A stretch of DNA of 64,000 bases from Berberis thunbergii (Eukaryota > Streptophyta > Magnoliopsida > Ranunculales > Berberidaceae). A program made the position numbers and the translations under genes. Positions 22,338 through 33,217 of the stretch are shown in pieces (position 1 is the stretch's first letter; each line of letters starts with the position of its first letter). Below the pieces are notes generated by a model. It did not search any database. It worked only from the letters and a program-made list of their open reading frames with translations, and was not told the origin of the DNA. The DNA lies in assembly GCA_003290165.1 (NCBI GenBank), contig QNQO01007630.1, positions 186,001 through 250,000 on the forward strand. The letters are read 5' to 3'.

Positions 22338-22593
22338 TGATAGACAAGATCCAAGTCAGCAGTCTCATCCATGTCAACAAAGACACATTATAGTGCCACA
22401 TAAACAAGAATCACAGAGTGTCATTAAATAATGCGCTGTATTTTGTTATTTTGTTATGATGAGTTGTAATGAGTTAGAATTGGTTTCATGAACTCAATAT
22501 GTAGCTTGATATGTTATTATAAATAGAAGGAAATACTATGCTCTTTCTCTATTGAGAAAAGTAGAGATTCATTTGGATATTAGATTTCTAACA
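22338..22593 (+). repeat. 3' LTR of copia element
   Basis: Same 256-bp length as the 5' LTR. About 11 mismatches (~4 percent) indicate a moderately old insertion. Confidence 0.93.
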
Positions 22594-22660
22594 TGCAGAG
22601 CTTTGTAACAGGCTTGGCAGAATGCGGCTTTGCATACAAAGGATACATGCAAATTCATGG
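22594..22660 (-). pseudogene. Upstream continuation of the O-fucosyltransferase fragment
   Basis: The minus strand reads AFCQACYKAL, and across the copia insertion it joins in frame to the segment ending at 20262. This resembles the R-C-x-ALxF block preceding HLRFE in the family. The upstream limit is unclear. The TRIM lies 27 bp further on. Confidence 0.65.
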
Positions 22661-22686
22661 CAAATAACAGTATAAAATAAATCAAT

Positions 22687-23263
22687 TGTGATACCCTTGT
22701 GTGCGCGGACCTGAGGGAAAGGCCCGTGATGGCGAAGCCCAACAGGCATGTGGATCCCAATAGGGGTTGGGCGAGCTACCAAGGGGAGATTATAGTCCCA
22801 CATCGCCTAGGTGAGGGAATGGGATGTGCTATATATGTACGAGTTTGGATCTACAAAGTACTACGCGTTTTAAAGTCGTGCGGGCCTAGGGCCCAAAGCG
22901 GACAAAATAGTACTCTATGGATTGGGTTGTTACAGAATGGTATCAGAGTCGGGCCTAGCCGGAAGTGTGCCAACGGGGACGTTAGGCTCCCTTAGGGGGT
23001 GGACTGTGATACCCTTGTGTGGGTGGACTTGAGGAGGAGGGTGAGGGAAAGGCCCGTGATGGCGAAGCCCAACGGCCCATGGATCCCAATAGGGGTTGGG
23101 CGAGCTACCAAGGGGATATTATAGTCCCACATCGCCTAGGTGAGGGAAGGCGATGTGCTATATATGTACGAGTTTGGATCTACAAAGTACTATGCGTTTC
23201 AAAGTCGTGCAGGCCTTGGGCCCAAAACGGACAAAATAGTATTATGTGGATCAGGTCGTTACA
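22687..23263 (+). mobile_element. TRIM (miniature LTR retrotransposon)
   Basis: Two LTRs (22687-22934, 23005-23263) start TGTGATACCCTTGTGTG and end GTTACA. Only 70 bp lies between them, containing a Met-type primer site (ATGGTATCAGAGTC) and a polypurine tract (TTAGGGGGTGGAC). The flanks TCAAT and TTAAT are a 5-bp duplication with one change. It has no coding capacity, and both LTRs carry a TATATATG promoter-like motif. Confidence 0.92.
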
Positions 23264-23580
23264 TTAATCATGACAAATGCTTAATTACTTCTTGGTTGTG
23301 TAAAAAAAGGCCATTAATAGGAAGGACCCTAATCAATCAGCGAGTGCACCTGGGGGTGTTTTTTTGTGGGGGGAGGGACTTTGACTGAATGACTTTCTTT
23401 AGGCTCATAGTCGATTTCTCTTTTGGATCTCAAGACACATATGTGAATCTGAAGTTCTTATCTGTTTTCAATTCCTTCGCCAAACTTCATATAATTCTAG
23501 GATCCAACTTCCATTTCAATTAGGCTTTAGGTTTCTTTCCAAATTATTTATGCCCTCAAAAGTGGATAAGGCTGACTTAG

Positions 23581-24518
23581 AAGCACTAGATCACTAAAAC
23601 TCCTACTTCTTGACCCAAAATGGGGTCTCCAATTCAAAACTTGCTCAATATCACAATCCTATTTGAAACTCAAAAACTTACTCAATATCACAACAACAAA
23701 CTTACATACAATTTCATCAAAAATTTATTTACCCCATAATTGCACTAAACCTTAAGCAACTTGAGCTCCTCATTTTCCTTACCCTCACTCACTACACACT
23801 AGATCACAAAATAGTAATAGTATAAGTATTGGCAGTGGACAGTAAGTTAATGAACTAAGAAGTATAAGCAACTTGAAATCTTCAGACTAACTTCAAAACC
23901 ATCAAATTTCACAAATTATTAAAAAAAAAAACTCATCACTCTGTCATTTCATCAAACAAACAACATGCAAAATGAAGAAACTCAAAAAAAGCTAAAAAAA
24001 CGTTACCTTTCACGGTCTTGCTGGTTCCGTGGATGGTGTAAAACTCTAAGTCCTTCACTCTTGGTTTCGTCTTCGCCATGGGTTTCAGAGGCTTCAAAAT
24101 AGGGTGTTTTGGGGTCAAAAAATGAGATTTTGAGCTCAATCTGAAGCTCTTGGAATGGTGGAACCGAATATTTAGAGAAAACCCAAAGGATTGGGGAATC
24201 TTTGGTCGACTTTGGTGGAAATGGGGTAGAGAAAACCAAGATTTTGGGGGAGAATAATCGAGAGAAGGACCTTATGTGGGGATGCGAGCATGAAGAGTCG
24301 GTCTGCCACATCTCTCTCGATCTTCTCTTTGTTGTGAGAGAGTTTCAGTATCTTCTCTGTGTGGAGATGGATTTGGGGAGAGGGAGGGAACAGTCTCCCT
24401 CTTCAGTTTCCCCCAAATTTAGATTTTCTTCTCTTTTTTTTACCCAAGCTCGTGCACGTGCGATGCACCCTCCCTCGCCAAATCCCTCAATATTTAGAAA
24501 AAACTGCAAATATGTATA
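23581..24518 (-). repeat. Right inverted arm
   Basis: It is the inverted copy of 16959-17966. It contains the second EBS/SHL-like first exon pointing inward, toward the O-fucosyltransferase fragment on the same strand. Confidence 0.9.
24007..24079 (-). pseudogene. First exon of EBS/SHL-like chromatin protein (right arm)
   Basis: The minus-strand ATG at 24079 encodes MAKTKPRVKDLEFYTIHGT and SKTVK, then a GT donor. It is one codon shorter than the left-arm copy (VKD for VNKD) and has Arg for Gly at residue 7. Both copies keep the start codon and donor. Confidence 0.72.
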
Positions 24519-24920
24519 CCAACAAAGAGCATGGTGTTTTGAAAGGGTTCAAATCTTTGACTTGTAATCCTTATATACGCCACACTTCATTTCAACAGAG
24601 TTAGTACCCATTAACATTTTTTCAACCTTTTTACTACTACTTTAGGCACTATCATAGCGTTATGTATTTTTTTCTTAGATAACTCATAAATACGTGTTGA
24701 TATATACGTATGGAGATTGTGGCTCTATTTGAATCCTTTGATCATTAATTGTCCAAAGGATTTATGCTTGGTTCACAAAGGCATTTTTTTAATCCAGATA
24801 TATATGCTACTTAAAATAGCAGTCCCTAGTCAAAAAATAATAAGTCAACATATTGAAAATGTTTCAACATGCAAAAATCAAAAACTGGGTACGTGGTAGG
24901 CACCAACTAACTGTATGAAA
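24519..24920. other. Unassigned AT-rich spacer
   Basis: No gene, terminal repeat or RNA feature was recognised between the right inverted arm and the next MITE. Confidence 0.5.
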
Positions 24921-25374
24921 GGATTGTGATTTCACCAAAATATCACTGAAATTTTTGTTTTTTGAAATTACGAAAAGAAAAAATTACATTTTTTCGAGTT
25001 TTTTTGTAAATTTCAGGGTTTTTTGGTAATTTTGTTTTTTGTAAAAAAAAACAACTAGTAAATTTTTCTTTTTTTCAAAAAAATTCGAGATTTTTTTTCT
25101 AATTATCATTTATACTAATTATTTATTGATTTTTGAAACTACCCCCTAATTTCCTAATTATCAATTTTTCTACTTATATATTGATTTTTTAAAATACCCT
25201 TTGATTTTCTAATTATAGGTATTTTTATTTTATTTAATGTGTTTTATTCATTTATTTACTTGCATATTATTTTTTCACATAATTAATATACCCTCGAAAT
25301 TCATTATACATTTCATTTATACTCGAAATTCTTATGTGAAACCGAAATTAACTAAAAAAACGAAATCACAATCC
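24921..25374. mobile_element. MITE with GGATTGTGATTTC termini
   Basis: Perfect 13-bp inverted termini GGATTGTGATTTC and GAAATCACAATCC enclose 454 bp of AT-rich DNA with mirrored GAAATT/TCGAAATTC motifs. The interior resembles, inverted, the element at 43056-43642. A clear target duplication was not found. Confidence 0.7.
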
Positions 25375-25375
25375 T

Positions 25376-25482
25376 TTTTTTTTATCCCTTAACCCCTCAT
25401 CCCAGATGCCGCCAGCTGAGTTCAACCTCGTGACCTATCATCTGTCACTGCTCAGCCACTGAACCATCATACCTTTAGCTTA
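25376..25482 (-). mobile_element. Possible short tRNA-derived SINE
   Basis: The minus strand has a tRNA-like A box (TGGTTCAGTGG) and a B-box-like GAGGTTGAACTC about 35 bp apart, and ends in an A tract next to the MITE. It is not a tRNA gene, because no cloverleaf can be completed. No target duplication was seen. Confidence 0.5.
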
Positions 25483-25956
25483 ACTAATCATTGATTGTAT
25501 GTTACCTTAAATAATGCATTAAACTATTAATTTAACATAATCATCAATATCACGAATCTTCCATAGCGACACGTCATATATATAACATCATCATCAGAAA
25601 TTCAATTCATAATATACACCCCGAGGTACGCTTTCAAACACCCCAAGGAATCATGTGCTAGAAGTAAGAATTCAATCCTGAATAGCACTCAATTGTTGTC
25701 AAATTCGGAGTCCCCTTTCGCTATAAGCTGATTTCAAATCAGTTTCAGGACTGTCATTAAAAACTAGAGGATCGTTAAAAATTAGATAGAAAACTACACA
25801 CGTAAAGCACACCTATAGATAATACGTTACTTACACTGCAAAGCAGTTTACATATATAATTGATGGAATAGTTTCTAGCATGTGGCTGACAATTCAACAT
25901 AACTAAGTGGCAGTTACACGGGATAAATGATGCGTTATAAAAGTATGGGGAATTCT

Positions 25957-26076
25957 AAATATCGAGGGAGTGGGCGAGGAAATCAGCACAATCCTCCCGG
26001 ATGTGTGCCGTCAGATTTCATGCGCACAGTCTGGGGGATGAACGCCTCCCTGATTTCCTCGTCCACTCCCTCGACA
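25957..26076. mobile_element. Short palindromic MITE (Mutator-like family)
   Basis: Left ATCGAGGGAGTGGGCGAGGA and right TCCTCGTCCACTCCCTCGA form ~25-bp inverted ends with CTGATTTCC extension, around about 70 bp. The ends match the termini of the 45056 element and of the inverted-arm composite. Confidence 0.7.
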
Positions 26077-26116
26077 GGTAGCCTCACTCTAAAAGTATTT
26101 CTAAAAGAGTTTCATC

Positions 26117-26711
26117 TAGGGGTGGGAAAGGGATGAGATGAGATGGAGTCATCTCTATCCCATCTCGTTCATTGGGGATTGGGATAGGACGGGACGGGAT
26201 AAACCTCATTTCAACCTCGTCCCATCTCAAACGAGACGGGATGAACACGTACTAAATAGTCCTCCTATAAAAAATAACAAAAAGAATTTTATCTCACATT
26301 ACTCACACATCAATAATGTCAAATTTATACACATATAACTTACACCATAAATAATAATAGCTATTAAATAAATAAATATTAAAAAAAATTGGAAAGCAAA
26401 TAAATATTAAATTTCATTTAGAATTAATGATTCAATTTATTTAGATTTCATATAGAATTTCATCTTACATTGACTTGATTTCAACACATCCTAAACTTTA
26501 ATTTAGAATAGTATTTTGATTAAAATTAATGATAATTTTTATTAAATAAATAAATTCGGGACGGGATAGGCATGATTGAAAATCTTCATCCCGATCTCAT
26601 TCTACTCTAGATCGGAACAAGACGAGATCAGGATGAATTTGATCAATCCCAAAAGGACCAAAAAAAAAATCGGGATGGGTTCGAGATCGCAAAATGAGAT
26701 GCCCACCCCTA
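26117..26711. mobile_element. hAT-type MITE
   Basis: It starts TAGGGGTGGG and ends CCCACCCCTA, 595 bp, with subterminal GGGACGGGAT-type repeats. The 8-bp flanks GTTTCATC and ATTTCATG match at six positions, consistent with an old hAT duplication. The right subterminal part (26560-26711) is closely similar to 16590-16752, marking the hAT remnant there as its relative. Confidence 0.8.
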
Positions 26712-27244
26712 ATTTCATGAGATGTATTTTTTCTAAAAGCTTTTTGCTTTTGTTCTTACAAACCCCCCAAAGAAAGAAAAGAGGGAAAAAAAATATCCCA
26801 AAAAATTTAATAACCAATGGTATCCAAAATAACAAGAAATAAAGACATTGGACATTTGCATCAGCCGATACCGAATGTATTAGCAAGACTTACCTACCAG
26901 TGACTCCAAAAAATCTACTCAGATTAATAGGTTAAAAAAAAACACCGATCTCCACCCATACTATCTCCGAACAGTAATGATACCAAATCAATAAGCAAGC
27001 TTTCCTCCATTAAGAAACATCATCATCATCACAAAAGGCAAAGAATTAGAATTAACAATCTATACGCTAATCTAAACTCTTATCATGCCTGCAACCTAGC
27101 ATGACTACTGACATATCATCAATCTGATTTTCTATTCCAATTTTTTTCAATTAGCTTTATAATATTTACAAGCAAAATCAAAATGTTGGTAAAAAAAAGT
27201 GACGAAGGGTGTCTGTATCTTTTAAATGAAAAATACTATTACAT

Positions 27245-27760
27245 TTTTTTTAATAATTTTACCCTCCATATATTTCATATTTTTACAATAAGAACCAATA
27301 ACTCTTAAACATTGATTAATTATACATAATCCCTTAAAATACTTTATTTGAAGTCTCTCAATTATTTATAAACTATAAATAAGTCATTACATCTAACTTT
27401 TGAATTTTCCATTTTACTCTCCACATTTTATACTTTTTACAACCAAAATCAGCTTCTTTCAAACATTGATTAATTATATCTAAGCTTCCAACATAAATTA
27501 TTTGAAGCCCCTAATTATCTATAAGCTATAAATAGACCCTTACAATAGTAAAAGTATAATATTTAGTTACTTTGATTTTCCTATTTTGCCCTCCGAACTT
27601 TAGACTTTATAATCAAATGCCATGTCAAACATTAATAAATTAACCAAAGAAAAAATAATCATAGTGTGTGCGGGTCAAGGGCATACAACACATGTATTTT
27701 TCAATTTTACCCTCTAAACTTTGAACTTTATAATCAAAGACTAACACATTAACCCAAAAA
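27245..27760 (+). repeat. Degenerate tandem repeat, unit ~170 bp
   Basis: Successive units carry TTTTACCCTCCA or TTTTACTCTCCA, then TATTTACAA-type, AACATTGATTAATTATA, ATTTGAAG and CTATAAATA blocks, starting near 27257, 27412, 27585 and 27703, and become shorter. No coding content is seen. It may be the tail of a minisatellite-bearing transposon. Confidence 0.55.
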
Positions 27761-28244
27761 AGAAATGATAGCGCGGTCAATGACATGCAACACATTCTTT
27801 GCTTGCTTATTAAGGAGGAAAAAAATTCTTTAGTCGAATCCCCTAAAATTTTGAATGAAAAATATTATTCATCATTTACTAAATTTTCAAAAGTCCTAGA
27901 ATACCCTCAAAATTCACATTTTTGACAATCTCAACCAAGAGGGAGATAATGTTAATAAAATGTTTTTAATGGGTAATGAATGTCCCTAATACTTTTAACA
28001 AAAATAATTCACATCTCGAAGCAGATGGACGGTGTCTGGTGACCACCAGGCACACCACCAGTGCACTTTAGAATTTCCCGTATATTATATCATCAAAATA
28101 GGATGAGAAAGCAAAAGATCAAAAATATATAATTTTAGAACAAATGCCAAGCAACAACAAACTTGGAAAACATAAGTGACATTGTTTACTAATCACACCC
28201 TTTGGTTTCCTTTTTGCATTTTATTCATCAACAATGGATTTTAT
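27761..28244. other. Unassigned AT-rich spacer
   Basis: No gene or repeat boundary was recognised. Confidence 0.5.
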
Positions 28245-28776
28245 CTTTCGCTAAGTGAGATGAGGCACCCAATATAAGTAAGTGCTTAAAAGTAACATCG
28301 TTCTTGGTATCCTGAAAAACTTCCTCTGCAACATGCAAATTTTTCCCTGTCTCAACGTTGTAAAAAAACAGCGAGTTCAAGTAAGTCGAGCATGATCGCC
28401 AGCAGAAATAGGAAGAACGTCAAGAATTTTGATCCCCTGGTCAACTATGATAATGCTAATTAAGAACAAACTTCTTGATCGTCCAAGACTCCTTCATAAC
28501 CCATATTTCATGATGATCTTCATTAGAACCACAATCAGAAATGCAAAGACAACCTCCTAACACTCCAACTAACTCATGAGTATGAGATTCGGGCTTTGAA
28601 GGAATCCTCGTTTCAGGTTTTGGAATTTTTCTAAAATCTTTTCTATGTAAATCACTAAACCAATGAACATACACAGACCCACTGAGATGTACGTTATTTC
28701 CATAAGGAAACAATAAATAAATCGTGTAATAAATCATGTGGGGGAGACTCGATCCATTGCTTCCCAGGTGTCTCAT
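28245..28776 (-). pseudogene. F-box-associated (FBA) domain fragment
   Basis: The minus-strand frame contains THELVGVLGGCLCISDCG and HEIWVMKESWTIKKF. These are the GxLGGCLC and IWVMKEYGVKESW signatures of the FBA domain, the substrate-binding part of plant SCF ubiquitin-ligase F-box proteins. After a stop at 28456 the sequence continues in other frames with NVETGKNLHVAEE-like coding to about 28245. The F-box itself and the start are absent. The nearby copia LTR may have cut it off. Confidence 0.7.
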
Positions 28777-28839
28777 CCTAGTGTATGCATAGTACTTGTG
28801 ACTAGTTAATTAGAAAAGTGATTATGCCAATTGAAGAAA

Positions 28840-29372
28840 TGAACTACCTTGAAATCTTTGCTGGATGAATCAAAGCCTAGACCCCAAGAAACAGAAGCTC
28901 CTCGCATGTCACCTTCGTGTGGCAGGATTACAAATGCACTGGAAAGAATGAGGAGAATGCTAGGAATTTGGGGGAGAGCACTTTATTTTTATTGGAAAAT
29001 ATTTAACAAGTGGAACTTGACTCAAAACACTTTGTTCACAGCTAATGCACGCCCACAACTCTCATATACACCTAGCACCATTCAAAGAGAGACGCCTCAC
29101 TACTTGAGTTACTTTGCTCTATTATGCCCCCAAGACAATACGGATGGTCCCTATTTATAGTTGCTTAAGGCCAGTGGAGGAAGGATGGAAAATCTTAGAA
29201 TTTTACCAAGAGATTTCTAGATGACCAAATGTAAGTCACGCATTTTGTTCTTCTGGACCCTCTCTATCCATCTACATTTTCTACACATATTTAGTAGATA
29301 TCTTTAGATTAAGATATTTAGAGTGTATTTGAGGACTCTAGAATGTCCTAGAGTCATTGATGACTCTCAACA
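28840..29372 (-). repeat. 3' LTR of minus-strand copia element
   Basis: The minus strand starts TGTTGAGAGTCATCAATGAC at 29372, just after a purine-rich AGTGATGAAGAGTAG tract. It carries a CTATAAATAG TATA box at 29151-29160. The lower boundary is uncertain by some tens of bases. Confidence 0.7.
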
Positions 29373-30503
29373 CTACTCTTCATCACTGACTCTTCTGGAA
29401 GTCATTCCATGTTGTTTTAGAAATTCTTCGAACTTCGTAGTACCAAGACTTTTGGTGAACATGTCTGCAACTTGATTGCTTTGTCTTGATTGATTGCATT
29501 TATATATCTTCTTGGAGTACATTCTCTCCAACGAAGTGGTAGTGGACTTCTATGTGTTTTGTCCTTGCGTGAAACACTGGGTTTTTAACTGAGCGTATTG
29601 CAGACTGATTCTCACAACGCAATGGTATTGCATAGTCGTCTAACTAATGCAAACCCTTCATTGATTGTAGTAGCCAAGTACTTTTTTTAGCTGTCATAGC
29701 TGCTACTTTATACTTTGCTTTTGTGGTCAAGAGAGATATTGTTGGTTGTTTCTTGCTACACCAAGTTATTGCCCCTGAACCAAGAGTAAACACGTAACGG
29801 TAATTGATCTTCTAGTGTCATGATCTCCAGCATAGTCAGCATCATGATAGCTGACCATCTTGCATCATTCACCCTTCTTACATAGGATACCAACATCAGT
29901 GGTACCTTTCACATACCTTAAGATTTTTCGAACTGCTTTGAGACGAGGCTTTTTTGGCTACGTGAATCAGCTTGCTGCACAACCTGCGTAGGCTATGCCT
30001 GGTCGTGTGAGCATCAGGTAAATTAAACTCTTGACAAGTTGGTGAACATTGTTGTATTTTCCAAGTCTTTCCCTTTTTCAGCACATAGCTTAGCATTAAC
30101 CTCCATAGGTGTTGAGATCGGCTTACACTCGAGTACCTCATACTTTTTCAATACATCTCTAGCATACTTCTGCTAACAAAAGAATAAGCCTTTGACACTT
30201 CATTCAATCTTGAGCCCCAGGAAGTGTCTTAGTTCTTCTAGCTCCTTCATTTGGAATCAGACCGCCAAGTTCTTCGTACTATTGAATTTCTTCTATGTCA
30301 TCTCCAGTAACAATTAGATCGCCTATGTACACTAGCACTATTGCCAGTTTGCCTTCTTGAGATTTGATGACCATGCTCGAGTTTGAATGTGAAACTTAGT
30401 ACCCGCTTTGAACTAAGAAATTTATTATTCTCAATCTATACAATGTCTTCTTTAGTAGGCAGACATAGTTTTATTAGGTTTTACTCTCAAACCCTCTACC
30501 CTA
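29373..30503 (-). pseudogene. Copia RT C-terminus and RNase H, degenerate
   Basis: The minus strand shows [20 protein letters not shown], a decayed YVDD motif, near 30330. It continues to TTKFEEFLKQHGMTS near 29400, where copia RNase H ends. Frames shift repeatedly. It is cut at 30503 by the solo LTR and resumes at 32346. Confidence 0.8.
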
Positions 30504-32345
30504 TGATATTCACGTAATTATTACATAATATATCCCTTAATTTATATATGTTAGTGTTTCGATTATTATATTTATAATAATTATTTCATTTTCATGTCTT
30601 TGCAAGAATTTGAGCGTGAACAATGAAATCGTATTAAGGCGACAATTTAAGGAATGACAATTAGTCTATTCTAGCGGTGGTACAAAGTAGAGGATCACAT
30701 ATCTAAACCTAACCCAAATAAACCTAGGTCCACCTAATTTAACCTAAGCCCAAAACCAAATTGCTAACCTAAAAACCCAAGCCCAATGCCTTTTGGAGAA
30801 CCCAAGCCCAAGAAAATAGGAGAACCATATTTAGCTCTCCCCAGTTTGGATAAACTCTTCTCTCTTCCACGTTCATGTTTTCCTCCTCTTTTTTCCAGCT
30901 ACCACACCAATCCACCCTGCCGGCAATCCTCGCTCGATAGGAGAGCCGGCAGTGCGATAATCCCGCCATCACCACCTCACCTCACCACCGTCCAACAACC
31001 ATAGCCGCCACCACCATCAGACTCTCCCTGTTCCATCACGCCACTAACCACCGTGAAATAGGGGCGTGACAACCCTGTTTCAAGTTAAAAACTTCACCTC
31101 GCCACCAAGCTTCGCCATCACCACCATCACCCGAGCACCACCGTCGCACACCGGCTCGCGACAGAACAGAAAGCGCACATACAGGGAGCGCCTCTCTGTC
31201 CTCCTTCGTCAGCCACCTCCTTCGCGTCACTTTGGTCTCTCCCTCCTCCACTTCTCTCTTTCTGTTCCTTCATCACAACCAGACCACGCAACCACCGCCA
31301 TCAGCCACCACGAAACAGAGCTTGCAAGAGCACCGCCCCTGCTTCTCTCTCTCTGTATGTTTCCCTATCTCGTTGTTTCCTCACCCTCTCTTTGTCTTCT
31401 TGCAAGTACCGGAACCGGTCGGGAGGAGAGGACGCTCGCGAGGAGCAAAGCAGCAACGGCGGAGATGAAGCGCAAAGTAGCGCGATTTCTGGCGAGAGAA
31501 AAACTGATTTTCAAATCAGTTTTGGTTATTTGCACCATGGTGTTTGCTTTGAGCCACCACAGTCCATCAACAGCTTTTTTATCGGGATTCGCATCCATGC
31601 AGAGATGATTTCCACCTCCATTGATGCTGTGACCACCGCTACCATGGAGATCTAAACCCTTCGCCAAGGCTAAGATGGAACCACAGGGTTTCCTAGAGTT
31701 TGTTGTATTTAAATTTATTGTTTTCTTTATGTTTGAATGTTAAACACATTTGATTTATGAGTCTCAATAATTTGTTTTCACCGATTATATCCGGATTAAT
31801 TATCTAGACTAGTCGGTAGTTAGAAGTACCCTTTGTTGACATTCAAAGCCTGATTTAATCAATTAATTCGAATTTGTGATTGTGTGCCGTAAGAAGACAT
31901 GCAATGCTAGGGGTTTAGGATTAGTTAAAATAAACCTGTGATTGTGTGTGCCGTAAGAAGACACGCAGTGCTAGGGGTTTATACCTTTGCTGAAATCAAT
32001 TGCGAACTTAGATTAGTCTTTAGGTTAGTCATGTTAATTCTTGAAAACAATAATTTGGATTATCCAAATCTCAAAGAACCTGTGGTAGATTCAATGCCTT
32101 GGTTTCCCTTCTCATATTCTTAAACACTTTTTATTTTGTTTTTTAATTTGATTTTGAGTTTAGATATTTTGATTGTTGTAAACCCAATTTAAATTAGTTT
32201 AAGTCAACTCTAAAATTTAATTACAACCACAGCTTGTGGGATCGGCCTGTACTTGCCCTTGTCTACCAGTTAGACATTATCCCCTTGCAGTTATTAAGAC
32301 TAGGTTAAATTAACCTATTTATTTAGGTTAGTTAAATCCGCATCA
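30504..32345 (+). repeat. Solo LTR of the Athila-like gypsy family
   Basis: The 1842-bp LTR starts TGATATTCACGTAATTATTA and ends AAATCCGCATCA, flanked by a perfect 5-bp duplication CCCTA (30499-30503 and 32346-32350). No internal sequence remains, the footprint of LTR-LTR recombination. It shares start, CCCAAGCCCA-rich section, the CAGGGGCGTGACAACCC-type block and the 3' end with the LTR at 12157-13589, but is longer. Its GC-rich middle (30900-31650) gives several long open frames that look non-coding. It lies inside copia RT. Confidence 0.93.
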
Positions 32346-33217
32346 CCCTACTCCATGTCTATTTCTCAATCAACTTCTTCGTCAGGAATGCGTTCTTCAT
32401 ATCCATCTGCCATAATTTCCAAGATTTGTTTGCTGCTAGTGCAAGCAGAACCCTGACTGTAGTGATCTTAGCTACTGGACTGAATGTTTCATCGTAGTCC
32501 AATCCATATTGTTGTGAGAACCCGCGAGCTACCAATCAAGCCTTGTATCTTTCTATCGAGTCATCAGGACGGGTTTTTATTTTGTAGACCCGTTTACATT
32601 ATATGGGTTTCACATCCTTGGATTTTGGTACTAAGTCCCAAATTTGATTTTTCTTTAGAACTTGGATTTCTTCTTCCATCACCTTTTGTCTCCATGCTCT
32701 GAGACGTTCTTCAATTGTTGTGAGTTATCTAATGTTGTCTTCTTCAATCACAACATTTGCATATTTTGGAATGGTTTGTGTTGTTTAGTTGACCTTCTCA
32801 TTTGTTGCCCCAAATCTTTTTGACTTTCTTGAACTTTCTGGTGTTCTTTCATGTACACAAGTTTGCCATGGGCTTGTAGATGTACTACTTGGTATTTTTG
32901 GCGATTAAAACTATTTTCCTTTTTACCTTCTGCAAGTGCGGACTCGTTTTCCTACATTTCTTCATCTAAACTTTTGGAGTCTGGAAGTAGTAGTTGTTGT
33001 ACATACCACTGTGATGAAGCTTCATCGAACATCTTGTTCCTTGATGTGTAGTAGCGCCCAATTGTAGGATCACGTCATCTTTATCCTTTGCTTTGGTTGT
33101 TGTCTCCCACAAAGATGTTTTGAATCATCTTCTTGTCGAACTTGCAATGCATGTGATCAGGCACGAACATGAAACAAACACATCTGAAAACTCGAAAGTG
33201 ATTTATTGTGGGTTTAG
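32346..33217 (-). pseudogene. Copia integrase C-terminus and RT N-terminus, degenerate
   Basis: The minus strand holds FMFVPDHMHCKFDKK near 33160 (end of integrase), FDEASSQWYVQQLLLPDSK near 33000, and RT blocks equivalent to [16 protein letters not shown] and QMDMKNAFL near 32380-32470. All are broken by stops. It joins the segments on either side once the nested MITE and solo LTR are ignored. Confidence 0.8.

Larger units (their letters stand above)
20263..22593 (+). mobile_element. Ty1/copia retrotransposon with large internal deletion
   Basis: LTRs of 256 bp (20263-20518 and 22338-22593) start TGATAGACA and end TTCTAACA, and differ at about 11 sites. The Met-type primer site TGGTATCAGAGC follows the 5' LTR, and a GAGGGGGGA polypurine tract precedes the 3' LTR. 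A perfect 5-bp target duplication TGCAG flanks it (20258-20262, 22594-22598). The site is an exon of the O-fucosyltransferase fragment. Most of gag, protease and integrase is deleted. Confidence 0.95.
16959..24518. mobile_element. Composite element with ~1 kb inverted arms (Pack-MULE-like)
   Basis: The arms 16959-17966 and 23581-24518 are inverted copies differing by small indels and substitutions. Near their outer ends is TCTAAATGTCGAGGGAAA on the left and the complement of a diverged copy on the right. The same terminal motif bounds the two short palindromic elements at 25957-26076 and 45056-45218. Long TIRs and captured exons are features of Mutator-like elements. The interior carries RRS1 exons (plus) and an O-fucosyltransferase fragment (minus), with a copia element and a TRIM nested. 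No transposase and no clear 9-bp target duplication were found, so a non-transposon inverted duplication remains possible. Confidence 0.62.

Noticed and set aside
30786..31667. Several long overlapping open frames on both strands in GC-rich DNA
   Set aside because: They lie inside the solo LTR (30504-32345), show no domain, and both strands are open because of base composition.
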